Assembly (NCBI GenBank): GCA_020025915.1
Contig: JAHHRH010000022.1
Span: 1-23,003, forward strand
Origin: Sutterella sp.
GTDB taxonomy: Bacteria; Pseudomonadota; Gammaproteobacteria; Burkholderiales; Burkholderiaceae_F
Reading direction: 5' to 3'
Length of the DNA: 23,003 bases
Under the pieces are notes generated by a model. That model was given only the letters and a program-made list of their open reading frames with translations, searched no databases and had not been told where the DNA came from. The position numbers and the translations under genes are program-made. Within the stretch, counting starts at the first letter, position 1. The number at the start of each line of letters is the position of its first letter. Of this stretch, positions 22,891 through 23,003 are shown one piece after another.

Positions 22891-23003
22891 GTCCACCTCC
22901 TATGAAAGTTAGGTGGATTGAAAGGAGTCTCGCTGCGAGAGAAAATGGAGTGTTACGCGACAGATTAATATCCCACTAAACGACCAAAATTGACCCGCCT
23001 CTA
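22891..23003 (-). promoter_or_regulatory. Leader of the 39-codon gene with a short inverted repeat
   Basis: TCTCGC (22928-22933) and GCGAGA (22935-22940) form a tight inverted repeat about 40 bp before the small gene's start. GATATTAAT on the minus strand near 22970 could serve as a -10, but I find no matching -35. Nothing else is identifiable before the window ends. Confidence 0.3.

Overview
The window (about 23 kb, mid-GC) looks like chromosomal DNA of a Gram-negative proteobacterium, most likely a betaproteobacterium of the Burkholderiales/Sutterellaceae type. The basis is a fused DUF3683/GlcD/GlcF-type flavin and iron-sulfur oxidoreductase, an outer-membrane TonB-dependent receptor, a proteobacterial TonB2-type energy system, and a Fur box of the proteobacterial form. 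This placement is an inference, not a measured result. No tRNA, rRNA, CRISPR array, phage gene or insertion sequence was seen.

Left part (1-10.0 kb, housekeeping). mscL ends in an intrinsic terminator. A short operon follows: proC plus a Tat-exported TenA-like protein, with a good sigma70-type promoter and a strong terminator. On the minus strand are a secreted NlpC/P60-like protein that appears to have lost its catalytic Cys and His, and serB with its own terminator. A DMT/EamA permease runs on the plus strand. It is convergent with a 1253-residue oxidoreductase that joins a GlcD-like flavin half to a GlcF-like 4Fe-4S/CCG half. A perfect 16-bp palindrome lies upstream of the oxidoreductase.

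Right part (10.3-22.7 kb). One long plus-strand cluster, with a Fur box in front, encodes a TonB-dependent receptor, a YddA/FusD-like ABC transporter of the SbmA-type fold, and a PqqL/FusC-like M16 protease lipoprotein. A complete TonB2-type energy module follows: DUF3450 protein, TtpC-like ExbB, ExbB, ExbD, TonB and a TPR protein. Five of the junctions are 4-nt ATGA overlaps, so production is tightly coupled. The receptor/protease/ABC trio matches the E. coli yddA-yddB-pqqL operon and the Pectobacterium Fus ferredoxin-uptake system. My reading is a self-contained, iron-regulated import-and-digest machine for an iron-bearing protein or peptide, carrying its own energiser.

Right edge (22.7-23.0 kb). 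A convergent 39-codon gene on the minus strand has a near-perfect ribosome binding site and shares a hairpin terminator with the operon end. It is too short for ordinary ORF calling and I do not recognise its product; it deserves attention as a possible small secreted or modified peptide.
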